DNA from: a virus
Direction: 5' to 3' (one strand)
IMG/VR virus record: IMGVR_UViG_3300046413_000887
Coordinates: 1 to 24,475 of that record
DNA length: 24,475 nt
Part shown: one piece after another, positions 1 to 7,741 of the stretch
How the letters are laid out: each line of letters starts with the position of its first letter
Position numbering within the stretch: the first letter of the stretch is position 1
The notes under the pieces: generated by a model
What the model was told of the DNA's origin: nothing
The model's database searches: none
Seen by the model: only the letters and a program-made list of their open reading frames with translations
Made by a program: the position numbers and the translations under genes

Positions 1-962
1 ACCTCGATCAATGCGGTATCAAGCATTGCGGTAAACCTACCCATTGTTCCTATGTTTCCAGACATTGCCTCCTTGAACTCACCGAAACCAGAATTGTTAA
101 TTCTTTTTTCAAAGATTTCCGCAACCGTGTCTTGACCTCCTGCACCATCAATCGTTGATTTCAAACGAGTCTCTAATGCATTTCTTTGTTCTTGTGGCAT
201 TGCTCGACCTCGGTCAGTTTTATAAAACTTATTTAATTCCTCCTGCAATTGACCTTGGCTAAAGAAATTTGTCTGCTTTAAGTATGGTGATTCTAGATCA
301 TCCGGATTATCTTTTCGATAAAAAGATTGTTCTGCCTCAGATACTCTTTCTGGACTATACCTACCTAAACTAAGTTTCTTATTTGTTTCACGAATAACTT
401 GAGGTGCGAGCGGATCATTGCTTTCAAATCCACCAGTGGGGTCATCAGAAAGCATTCTTTTAGTCCCATCCTTATTGTCACTATTTAAGTGGGTAAAATA
501 ATCATTTTGAAGTTTACTTAATCTTTCTTTTTTTTCTAATTCATCTAATAAATAATTATTTTTTGCAATTGTTTGATTATGTTGTTTTGTCTGTTGTGCA
601 AATTGTTTTTGTTGCATTTCAGTCTGCTGAAAGTCTTTCATCTGTGAGTTAAACTTCTCAATACCACCTGCATCATTTATGATGTCGTACATCATCTTAT
701 TCGCCTTCTTAGGGTCTTCTGCCATGCTCGCAACTTCTTCCTTACTCATACCATTAGCAACTAGCATATTCTGCCCTTGTGGAGTTTTCACAATCTCTTG
801 TGCTTTTCTCTCCATATTTTTTCTTTCAAAGTAAGCACTACCAATTTGACCAATTGCACGAAATCCAGATGCATATGCCTCACCCATTGCTCGACCTCCT
901 GCTTGGAGGGCAGAGAAGTCCTGCTTCTGTAAATTTATATTTTGAAAATAAGGTGATGCCAT
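1..962 (-). CDS. Q-rich candidate internal virion/ejection protein, 3'-truncated by window edge
   Basis: Open reading frame entering from ATG at 962 and staying open to the left edge, so only about the first 320 residues are seen. Its start follows AGGAGG by 9 nt; the Shine-Dalgarno lies inside the end of the upstream 639-residue gene, whose stop is one base upstream, so translation is probably coupled. The product begins MASPYFQNINLQKQDF, is rich in Gln, Lys, Glu and Ala, and has a Q-rich predicted coiled coil at roughly residues 105-165. No enzymatic motif is visible in the visible part. Position after a GNAT-like gene and a Q/A/M-rich gene matches T7 gp14-gp16 internal virion proteins; that is an inference from order and composition, not recognised homology. 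A lysozyme-like or transglycosylase domain could lie in the missing part. Confidence 0.8.
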   Translation of the reverse strand, partial: MASPYFQNINLQKQDFSALQAGGRAMGEAYASGFRAIGQIGSAYFERKNMERKAQEIVKTPQGQNMLVANGMSKEEVASMAEDPKKANKMMYDIINDAGGIEKFNSQMKDFQQTEMQQKQFAQQTKQHNQTIAKNNYLLDELEKKERLSKLQNDYFTHLNSDNKDGTKRMLSDDPTGGFESNDPLAPQVIRETNKKLSLGRYSPERVSEAEQSFYRKDNPDDLESPYLKQTNFFSQGQLQEELNKFYKTDRGRAMPQEQRNALETRLKSTIDGAGGQDTVAEIFEKRINNSGFGEFKEAMSGNIGTMGRFTAMLDTALIE

Positions 963-963
963 C

Positions 964-2883
964 TTAAATTACCTCCTTGATTTTTGAGGTCATCCAGTTC
1001 CGAATTACCTTTTTTAATCTTGGTTTGTTTTTAATAAATTTAGCGAACCTTTCACCGTACTTGAGGTAAGTTGCCTTAAACCAAGATGGTGCTTCTTCAT
1101 CTAACCAGTCTCTAAACAACAACCACATTGGATTATCCTCACCGTATACTTCTCGTGCTACCCAACATCTTTTAATTCCTGCTGATGCTATAGTTCCTAC
1201 CATGCCTGTCAAACCGCCAAATATCGCACCTTTCTTTTGTTGGTCAGCAGAGTACAAGTTGGCATTAAAGTTGTTAAGACCTGCCGTTTGGTTGGCAATG
1301 AATTCAGCACCCTGTGATGGATTGTATAAATTAGGTGATGCGGTAATACCACTCTGACCATTGCCATAAACATTTTGCCCACCTTGTGATCCAGTAAAGT
1401 TTCTTCCAGTTATTGCCATAAATGGATCAGCACTTGTGGCTTGCTCAATGCCAATCAATTGTGCTCGTGATGCACGATCTGCTTGCAGTGCTTGCATGTT
1501 AAACTGACGATTCATATTTTGAATAGCTAGGTCTTCATCTGAATCCTGTGCGAAACCAGTCAACTGTTGTGCCATGCCTTGCATGTCCCTTTGCTGATTT
1601 GCCATTTGTGCCTGTTGCCCAAATTGAGCATTTGCCATTTGTGCTTGGAGACCTCGGTTCAGCATGTCTTGGCTTGCACCTTGATTTGCCATTTGAGCTT
1701 GCATGTCAGTTGACACCTCTTGCCCTCGCATCCCTGCCTCCATTCCACCAATAGATTGTGCATATGCTCTTGCTTCGTTTTGTCTCTCCCTTCGCAACGA
1801 TTCTTTGTTGGCAACCTCATCTACTACACTTGAAAAATTTCTAGAGACACCTCGTGCGGTTTGGGATGCCCTAGCATCCTGCTCTACTTGCCTTAATTCC
1901 TGTGCTGACAAGTTACCACCAGTTTTTAGTTCAGATAACGCATCATTAGAAAGCCCACTTCTTAGTCCATTAAGGTCACCTATATATGCTTGATTAACAG
2001 TGCTTGCTTGCCCACCTCCTGCTATACTTGAACCGGATATCCCACCTATACCAGAAGATAATTCTTTTGCTTTATCATATCTGCCCCCAGAACCAACAAT
2101 ACTCTGACCACTTGAGTCTTTATTGGCTAAGTCTTTAAAGCCAGAGATAGCACTCGACATATCATCTGTCCGTAAAGCATCTGTTAATTCATCACCGTAC
2201 TTATCTGCTAATAGCGTTGTTTGCTTTAAAGAGTCTGACTGTTGCCTAAACTTTAAATCAGCATCCAATTGATTAACACCTAAGAAATTTCCTTTATTAT
2301 CGAACCCTGCTTTTCGTTTACCTTCACCGTCAAAGTACTCGGTCATCTGGTTTCCTGCCATGAGTCCAACTGCACCACCAGTGCCTTCAGTCATTCCTTT
2401 TTTGAAATTATTTACAATTACATTACCTGCATCATCTGTTTTGTAAACTGCTTCGTCCTTTTGTTGACTAATCCATTCATCCGCTTTTTCTCTAGAGGAA
2501 AATTGCATGTTCTGACCTCTGCCCTTGACATTAAATACTGGATCACCTCCACTAATTACACCGTTGTCTAATACCGTTCCTCCATTTCTTGTACCAACTC
2601 TTCTTTGACGATCTTGTGAACCTGCTTCCGTTATAGCAAAATCATCAGCACCAGTTCTGTAACCAGTGATTTGCCTACCTTGATCGTCATATGTGATTTG
2701 ATCACCTAGTAAAGAGTTATTTATTAACTCTTGCTCTAAACGAGCATAAGCAGGTCTACCATAATTGTAATCTGCTTCTGCGTTAAATAAATCCGGTGCT
2801 AGATCAATTTGTGCCTCTAGTGCCTCACGAGTAGTATCACCATAATCGTTTGTTATATATGTTGGTTTATCATCACTGCACAT
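964..2883 (-). CDS. Candidate internal virion protein with C-terminal CWVAREVYG domain (639 aa)
   Basis: ATG at 2883 preceded by AGGAGG 5 nt away. Residues 1-55 form an acidic N-terminus, 270-300 a Gly/Ser stretch, and 390-445 a Gln/Ala/Met-rich helical region with QAQMAN-type repeats (QAQMANQ, QAQMANA, QAQMANQ). Around 551-571 is a Gly/Ala hydrophobic segment (AIFGGLTGMVGTIASAGI) that could be a membrane-active helix. Residues 573-639 form a distinct, Trp/Lys-rich module starting CWVAREVYGEDNP and containing YGERFAKFI. From memory, this C-terminal module recurs at the ends of tail fibre/S74-peptidase-type proteins in marine phages; its function is unknown to me. Neighbours suggest a T7 gp14/gp15-like ejected protein. 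Role is inference; the gene call itself is firm. Confidence 0.85.
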   Translation of the reverse strand: MCSDDKPTYITNDYGDTTREALEAQIDLAPDLFNAEADYNYGRPAYARLEQELINNSLLGDQITYDDQGRQITGYRTGADDFAITEAGSQDRQRRVGTRNGGTVLDNGVISGGDPVFNVKGRGQNMQFSSREKADEWISQQKDEAVYKTDDAGNVIVNNFKKGMTEGTGGAVGLMAGNQMTEYFDGEGKRKAGFDNKGNFLGVNQLDADLKFRQQSDSLKQTTLLADKYGDELTDALRTDDMSSAISGFKDLANKDSSGQSIVGSGGRYDKAKELSSGIGGISGSSIAGGGQASTVNQAYIGDLNGLRSGLSNDALSELKTGGNLSAQELRQVEQDARASQTARGVSRNFSSVVDEVANKESLRRERQNEARAYAQSIGGMEAGMRGQEVSTDMQAQMANQGASQDMLNRGLQAQMANAQFGQQAQMANQQRDMQGMAQQLTGFAQDSDEDLAIQNMNRQFNMQALQADRASRAQLIGIEQATSADPFMAITGRNFTGSQGGQNVYGNGQSGITASPNLYNPSQGAEFIANQTAGLNNFNANLYSADQQKKGAIFGGLTGMVGTIASAGIKRCWVAREVYGEDNPMWLLFRDWLDEEAPSWFKATYLKYGERFAKFIKNKPRLKKVIRNWMTSKIKEVI

Positions 2884-2892
2884 AATTGCCTC

Positions 2893-3255
2893 CTATAATT
2901 GTTTGTAAAAAATATTTGTCTCCCATATATGATTAAATCCAAATTTTTCCATATGACCCATAAAGGGACTATGATTGTTACATGCCATAAAATATTGATT
3001 TAATCCCATATTTGACATCATTGATTCAACCGAAGAGTTAACGATCATACTGTCTTTTGCACTTACTTTTTTAGTATGATGCCAAGCTAAAACTAAAGGC
3101 ATTTGTGCAATCTGCCATCCTCCTACAATCTCATTGTTTTTTAAGACAACATGAGATGGCATTTGCATATTATCATTATCATCTTTTGCAGTTTTTGCTA
3201 CTGCATCCTTCATTTTAGGATCAATGATTTTTCTTAATGTAGGGATTCTACTCAT
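2893..3255 (-). CDS. GNAT-like protein in the T7 gp13 position
   Basis: 120 residues from ATG at 3255, ending 9 bases before the 639-residue gene. It has the feel of an N-acyltransferase fold: a central GGWQIAQMPLVLAW strand-like segment and a C-terminal HSPFMGHMEKFGFNHIWETNIFYKQL-like layout (residues about 94-120), which parallels the H..FL...G...E....GQF.LF tail of GNAT-type phage proteins such as T7 internal virion protein A (gp13). The classical acetyl-CoA binding R/Q-x-x-G-x-G/A loop is not visible, so catalysis is doubtful. Location between the fibre genes and the candidate internal virion proteins fits gp13. Function is inference. Confidence 0.6.
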   Translation of the reverse strand: MSRIPTLRKIIDPKMKDAVAKTAKDDNDNMQMPSHVVLKNNEIVGGWQIAQMPLVLAWHHTKKVSAKDSMIVNSSVESMMSNMGLNQYFMACNNHSPFMGHMEKFGFNHIWETNIFYKQL

Positions 3256-3276
3256 ATTACTATTGGTTTAGTTAGT

Positions 3277-5817
3277 CTACAAAAGTGCAGGAATCAGTTT
3301 TGTGTTTTTATCAATGGTTTCAATTAATGGAGCATTTGTAATATAGACTGGTGAGTAGTCTATTTGTATCGAGTTACTCGTTGATGCGATAATTGTAGAT
3401 TCATCAGTCCTATAAAGTCTCCCTCCAGTTAAGAACAGAGGAGTAGATTTAGTATTGTCTAATTTTAAATCAACCTTACTTACATCAATTAAAATTTGAT
3501 TCGATGCGATCCATGAAATTGCACCAAATAAATTAGATATTCCGTCACTGGACATAAGTTCAGAATAATACCATGAACCAACTCTTTGAATTTGTGTTGA
3601 ATTATCAGTGTCAGAAATATCTACTTCAATTTTCCCTCCAACTAAATCTAGACTGAACTCTGAAATGGAACTACCGTCAGTATTGAAAGCATTATATTCA
3701 GTTGCATCTATTTGATTTGCAGAAACCTCCCAACTAGGCACTCGACAGGTGACGAAAAATTCCTGTGGTTGTTTTGCGACCACTCCACTTTGGTAGGTTA
3801 TTCTAACTCGAATGGAATCACCCTCTGCCATTTCAGTAATAAATCCTTGGTTCAAAGATGTGCTATTAACGACACCATTAAAAACTTCAGTTCCTCGTGT
3901 CACATTGTAAACTTGAATGCGTGATCCAGAGATTAAATTTGAGATCGAATAAGCACCAAATGAGCGAGTGCCAGAACTGTCGGTTATCGATCCTGCATAT
4001 GATGTCGAGTTGATAGTAACAAGACCAGTAGTAATAATTGTCCCATTAAAACTAGATGCGTTTAAAGTTATCGTGTTCCCACTAATACTGAATGGACTTG
4101 TTGCAGTGGTATCGAAAATAATATTATATGAACCTGCATTTATCGCTGATCCGTCTCGACTTACAATTGGTGAAGTTTCACCTAAATAGTTATCAACCAA
4201 ATAAGACTTTGCCCTATCGTAAAATTTTTGAGGAGTATCAATTGCCGTATAGGAATCAACCACAGTCTTACTGATTTCTGTAACTAGAAAATCTGGTTGC
4301 AAGACAACATCGATTTCTGACCCATCTGCACCTCGCAAAGCGATTTCAGTAGAAAAAATATTTCGTGCATAAGAGATTATCCCATAATCAAATATGTCAT
4401 CGGTGTAAGGTTGATTGTAATAATATTTCTTAGGATTTTTCCCTCGACTCCTAACCCATCCATTAACATCTCCTTGTGGTGAATACCCCTCACCTATTAA
4501 AACTTCAAATTCGGCAACCTCACCGTTTAAGTCAGTTGTTTTTTCATAAGTTCGCTGAGTGGTAGCAGGGTTAGTATCAAAATTAGTAAGTACATGATCT
4601 GGGCGAGCGAATAACTCTGCAATTTCAGTAAAGGTATTACCTAGTAAACTCCAATCTGCTACATCCGGTTGGGAGTAGTTTTGTGAAGTAGTTGATTTAT
4701 AATACTGACTATTAAAATAAACATAATTATTTCCACCATATTTTTTACCCTGCACCCAATTGAGAACATTGAATCTTGTTATGTAAACTGTTCCGCTATC
4801 TGTCACATAATCACCTTGCGATAATTCGCCAACTGAAAATGGAGTGCTTTGACTTGTTGCATCTGCCAAGTCTGCTAATGCAATTGATGGATCATCTTTT
4901 AAGTAAAACTTCGCATCAGCAATTGAGTTGTACTCATCATCAACAGTTTTAATTTTTAAGGTTTGAGTAACTTCGAGCGATCCTGCTGAATAATTTGTTG
5001 AATTATTGTTTAAGTGTCCTGCCCAGATAAATCTCGTGCCATTAATCGCATTCTTTACTCCTGTTTTCCATCCCCCAAACTGTGAAATGTCTGCTCTTGC
5101 ACCAGTATCGGAATCTAGTTTTTCAATAATTTGAAACACGCTAGATTCATTATTAAACGAATCCCTAGCACCATATATTTGCACATTACTAATAGTTGGA
5201 TTTCCCCCTCTAAATGTAATACCACTTGTACCACTCGCATACATCTTACAGTCAACCATTTCGGTGGTATTTGAAATATTAAATTGTATGTCTCCATCGT
5301 TCCCAATTTTATCAATAATGCAGTTCTCAAATCTGACACTCCCAGTAACTGTTGCTGAAAACTCACCTCTAAAATTAACACCAATAAAATTACTTTTCCC
5401 ATTGGAATTATCATCAACTCTTAGTGCTTTTGAATTCCATCCCATGCCAGAACCTTCGATAGCATAAATGATATCACCCACCTCTGGATTAAATGAAAAT
5501 GCATTTTCAGTCTGTGGACTTTTTAACTGAAGTGTACCAGAATTTTTTACATATAATCTTTCACGGTGACCAGTGCCTTTAAATATCCAGATTTGCCTAC
5601 CAAAATCAATATCCAAATCACCCTCAATGTGAAGTGCATTTCCGCCAAAATCTATGACCTTAAATGTACTGTGAGATTGGTCTCCAACCGTAGTTACATT
5701 TACTGAACTGATACTCTCCATCGCAGTTAAAAATGATGCAGTGTCATCAGTTCCACTTTGTGTAATTTTAGGGTAAGTATTACTACTGTAATTGAATGTG
5801 CCTTCTAAAAAACTCAT
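3277..5817 (-). CDS. Long tail fibre/spike-like protein with beta-helix-like N-terminal half (846 aa)
   Basis: ATG at 5817 overlaps the TGA of the upstream gene (ATGA). The N-terminal region, about residues 80-240, alternates short hydrophobic strands with Asn/Gly turns and includes phrases such as NFIGVNFRGEF, VRFENCIIDKIG and ISNVQIYGAR, typical of right-handed beta-helix (pectate-lyase-like) phage spikes. The middle is beta-rich with no recognised catalytic motif. The C-terminal ~110 residues (SWYYSELMSSDGISNLFGAI, DLKLDN, GGRLYR) look like a module I associate with the ends of marine phage structural proteins. Probably a host-recognition fibre or spike. Whether it depolymerises a surface polysaccharide cannot be told from sequence alone. 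Confidence 0.8.
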   Translation of the reverse strand: MSFLEGTFNYSSNTYPKITQSGTDDTASFLTAMESISSVNVTTVGDQSHSTFKVIDFGGNALHIEGDLDIDFGRQIWIFKGTGHRERLYVKNSGTLQLKSPQTENAFSFNPEVGDIIYAIEGSGMGWNSKALRVDDNSNGKSNFIGVNFRGEFSATVTGSVRFENCIIDKIGNDGDIQFNISNTTEMVDCKMYASGTSGITFRGGNPTISNVQIYGARDSFNNESSVFQIIEKLDSDTGARADISQFGGWKTGVKNAINGTRFIWAGHLNNNSTNYSAGSLEVTQTLKIKTVDDEYNSIADAKFYLKDDPSIALADLADATSQSTPFSVGELSQGDYVTDSGTVYITRFNVLNWVQGKKYGGNNYVYFNSQYYKSTTSQNYSQPDVADWSLLGNTFTEIAELFARPDHVLTNFDTNPATTQRTYEKTTDLNGEVAEFEVLIGEGYSPQGDVNGWVRSRGKNPKKYYYNQPYTDDIFDYGIISYARNIFSTEIALRGADGSEIDVVLQPDFLVTEISKTVVDSYTAIDTPQKFYDRAKSYLVDNYLGETSPIVSRDGSAINAGSYNIIFDTTATSPFSISGNTITLNASSFNGTIITTGLVTINSTSYAGSITDSSGTRSFGAYSISNLISGSRIQVYNVTRGTEVFNGVVNSTSLNQGFITEMAEGDSIRVRITYQSGVVAKQPQEFFVTCRVPSWEVSANQIDATEYNAFNTDGSSISEFSLDLVGGKIEVDISDTDNSTQIQRVGSWYYSELMSSDGISNLFGAISWIASNQILIDVSKVDLKLDNTKSTPLFLTGGRLYRTDESTIIASTSNSIQIDYSPVYITNAPLIETIDKNTKLIPALL

Positions 5818-6119
5818 GCGTAATTTTTTGTTATTGAAGCAAGATTAAACGATGAGTCATAACCTAAATTTTGAGTCAACGAGGTATTTCCATTTTCATC
5901 GGTTACACTAATTCCAGTTAATATCCCACTAGTGTAAGATAATGTTTTCGTTTCAACTAAAACAGTTTTAGTATTATCCTCCCACTGAGTAATAACTGAA
6001 ACATCACCACTAGAATTATAAGTAATTTCTTTATAGGAGTCGGAGTTGCTGACACCAGTGGATAACGACTTGAACTCCTGCCCAAGTCTCGCTCCTATTT
6101 GTGCCAAAATATCAGACAT
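5814..6119 (-). CDS. Small fibre-associated protein, N-terminus paralogous to next upstream gene
   Basis: 101 residues. Start ATG at 6119 coincides with the last base of the upstream stop (1-nt overlap), and its own stop overlaps the start of the 846-residue fibre by 4 nt. The first 19 residues (MSDILAQIGARLGQEFKSL) closely resemble the start of the upstream 215-residue protein (DILGKIGEKVGSEFNNF). The rest is beta-rich with YD and NGNT turns (residues 29-101), reminiscent of RHS/YD-type or short trimeric fibre segments. Likely a fibre component or adaptor; exact role unknown. Confidence 0.7.
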   Translation of the reverse strand: MSDILAQIGARLGQEFKSLSTGVSNSDSYKEITYNSSGDVSVITQWEDNTKTVLVETKTLSYTSGILTGISVTDENGNTSLTQNLGYDSSFNLASITKNYA

Positions 6120-6766
6120 TATAAATTATTTATAAAAGCAGTTTCAAAAGTTGAATAATTCCCTAGCGAAACATTATTGATTATTATATCTGACCCACTA
6201 CCAACTTTAATTTTTCCGGCATTAACTTCTCCAACATTTAGATCAGCATCAGTAGTACCTTTTTTAAGCTGAAATAGTCCGCTTGTATCGTTCCAAATGA
6301 CCTGTGCTTTATCCTGCCCAACACCACGGTTGACTTCAAGACCTCCTGTCTGTGCAGTCTCACTACCATCGGACTGTAAGTTCACTTCAATAATATTATC
6401 TTCAACACTCAAGGTAGCAGTGTTAATAGTAGTAGTAGTTCCAGTAACAGTGAGATCACCAATCTCTGCCCTTGTTGCAGATAGGTCAGAAAACACGGTT
6501 GAACCATTAAGCATATTTCCGACTGAAACCTGTGATGCCTTTAGATTAATCGAGTTTTGTAAAGTTGTCTGGAGGTTACCCAGTGACACCTTACTTGCTT
6601 TATTATTTTCTAAGTTAGTTATGCTTCCAGAGTTAGTTGAAACATCATTTGACACATTCGCTAAACTTACTTTTGTCGAGTAAATATTAGCAATGCTTAC
6701 ACCAAAATTATTAAACTCACTCCCTACCTTTTCACCTATTTTCCCTAGTATATCTGTTGCACTCAT
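6119..6766 (-). CDS. Tail fibre protein with TVTGTTTTINTATLSVEDN motif
   Basis: 215 residues from ATG at 6766. It starts with the DILGKIGEKVGSEF motif shared with the next gene downstream, followed by a low-complexity coiled-coil-like region with repeated VSL-N and KAS-VS-GN phrases (about residues 30-90). Residues about 100-130 carry LTVTGTTTTINTATLSVEDN, a phrase widespread in phage tail fibres just before the shaft. The C-terminal part is beta-rich. Probable short structural fibre or fibre-linking segment. Confidence 0.8.
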   Translation of the reverse strand: MSATDILGKIGEKVGSEFNNFGVSIANIYSTKVSLANVSNDVSTNSGSITNLENNKASKVSLGNLQTTLQNSINLKASQVSVGNMLNGSTVFSDLSATRAEIGDLTVTGTTTTINTATLSVEDNIIEVNLQSDGSETAQTGGLEVNRGVGQDKAQVIWNDTSGLFQLKKGTTDADLNVGEVNAGKIKVGSGSDIIINNVSLGNYSTFETAFINNL

Positions 6767-6770
6767 ATTT

Positions 6771-7013
6771 TTATATTTTTGTTAAATCAAACCACATGTT
6801 AAAACTTGTTTCATCACCGTATTCATCACGAATTGTTTGCAGTTGAGAATCACTCATATAAGGAAGGTCATTCCATGAAGTGAACCCATCACCTAATTTA
6901 AATTTTTTAGCATCGAGATCGACACCGACTTCACCCTGCCTTAATGCCGGATTGCTTGAACTCCAGTTAAGTGAAGAATCCCTGCGAAGTAATATTCGTC
7001 TGAAAGTAGTCAT
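6771..7013 (-). CDS. Short tail-fibre head protein (RRDSSLNW...GEVGVDLDAKKFKLGDG type)
   Basis: 80 residues, ATG at 7013 overlapping the upstream TGA by 4 nt. The sequence LLRRDSSLNWSSSNPALRQG followed by EVGVDLDAKKFKLGDG and SWNDLPY is the familiar N-terminal head module of phage fibre and major-tropism-determinant-like proteins, normally used to trimerise or attach a fibre. Here the module is essentially a stand-alone protein, followed only by a short acidic tail. It ends 4 bases before the next fibre gene, so the two may act as one functional fibre split over genes. Confidence 0.8.
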   Translation of the reverse strand: MTTFRRILLRRDSSLNWSSSNPALRQGEVGVDLDAKKFKLGDGFTSWNDLPYMSDSQLQTIRDEYGDETSFNMWFDLTKI

Positions 7014-7741
7014 GCCCTACCTCCATCAATATCCAACATTTCAATGTGGATTGTGTCCGCATGACCACCATCTATAAGACCATCCACAAAATCATTTACC
7101 GGTACTGACTCCCATAATCCACGAGTTGCATTGTACTGGATTGCACTCAAGTCTTCAATAGGAGTGCTGATATCCATGTCCTCTAGTTCAGCTAAACTAG
7201 TGGTATAATCTTGAGTGAAATTAATCCACTTTGTACCAGACCATTGTAGAATTTGACCTACCTCAATATTAGTTAATTCAGTGTCGTGCAGTTGAGTAAG
7301 ATTTTCCACACCTGCTTGGTCAACTGCATTAATCCAGTTTGTTCCATCAAACCTAATGGACTGACCAATTGTTGGTGTGCCAATCTGCACATTGTTTAAA
7401 CCTTCTAAACCTACGGTTTGTGTTCCTTCTTCATCAGCAAGGTTAGTCCACCGTGCACCATCCCATTTTAAAACTTGACCAGACTGCAATGATGATAGTT
7501 GAACATCATTCATGTTTGCGAGTCCAGTTGCCACTCCGCTTGGTTGTGGTAGACCACTCCCAATTAGAGTTCCATTAACAACTAGTGTACCGTCAATTTG
7601 CAGAGTCTCACCACTATCAATTTTTATTTGATCGGTTGGAACAAAAACTCTTGGTGTAGCTATTTGCTGAAATGTATCAGCAGTGACCTCTGTTCCAACT
7701 TGGGGAACACCTTGAGGTATAACTGTAGCTTCAATTGCCAT
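7010..7741 (-). CDS. Fibre protein with four degenerate internal repeats (243 aa)
   Basis: ATG at 7741 overlaps the upstream TAA by one base. Four repeats at about residues 75-100, 113-138, 149-174 and 184-212 follow the pattern L-x-x-V/T-x-L, then GQ-L-W/F-G-W-N (for example SGQVLKWDGARWTNL, IGQSIRFDGTNWINA, VGQILQWSGTKWINF). This DGTxW repeat is common in phage fibre shafts. A short segment at 43-62 (GETLQIDGTLVVNGTLIG) looks like a trimeric beta turn. Structural component of the fibre network; repeat expansion or contraction probably varies its length between relatives. Confidence 0.8.
   Translation of the reverse strand: MAIEATVIPQGVPQVGTEVTADTFQQIATPRVFVPTDQIKIDSGETLQIDGTLVVNGTLIGSGLPQPSGVATGLANMNDVQLSSLQSGQVLKWDGARWTNLADEEGTQTVGLEGLNNVQIGTPTIGQSIRFDGTNWINAVDQAGVENLTQLHDTELTNIEVGQILQWSGTKWINFTQDYTTSLAELEDMDISTPIEDLSAIQYNATRGLWESVPVNDFVDGLIDGGHADTIHIEMLDIDGGRA

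Noticed and set aside
779-967. Plus-strand frames throughout the window, such as this one
   Set aside because: They lie opposite well-supported minus-strand genes, overlap them completely, and show no domain-like sequence.
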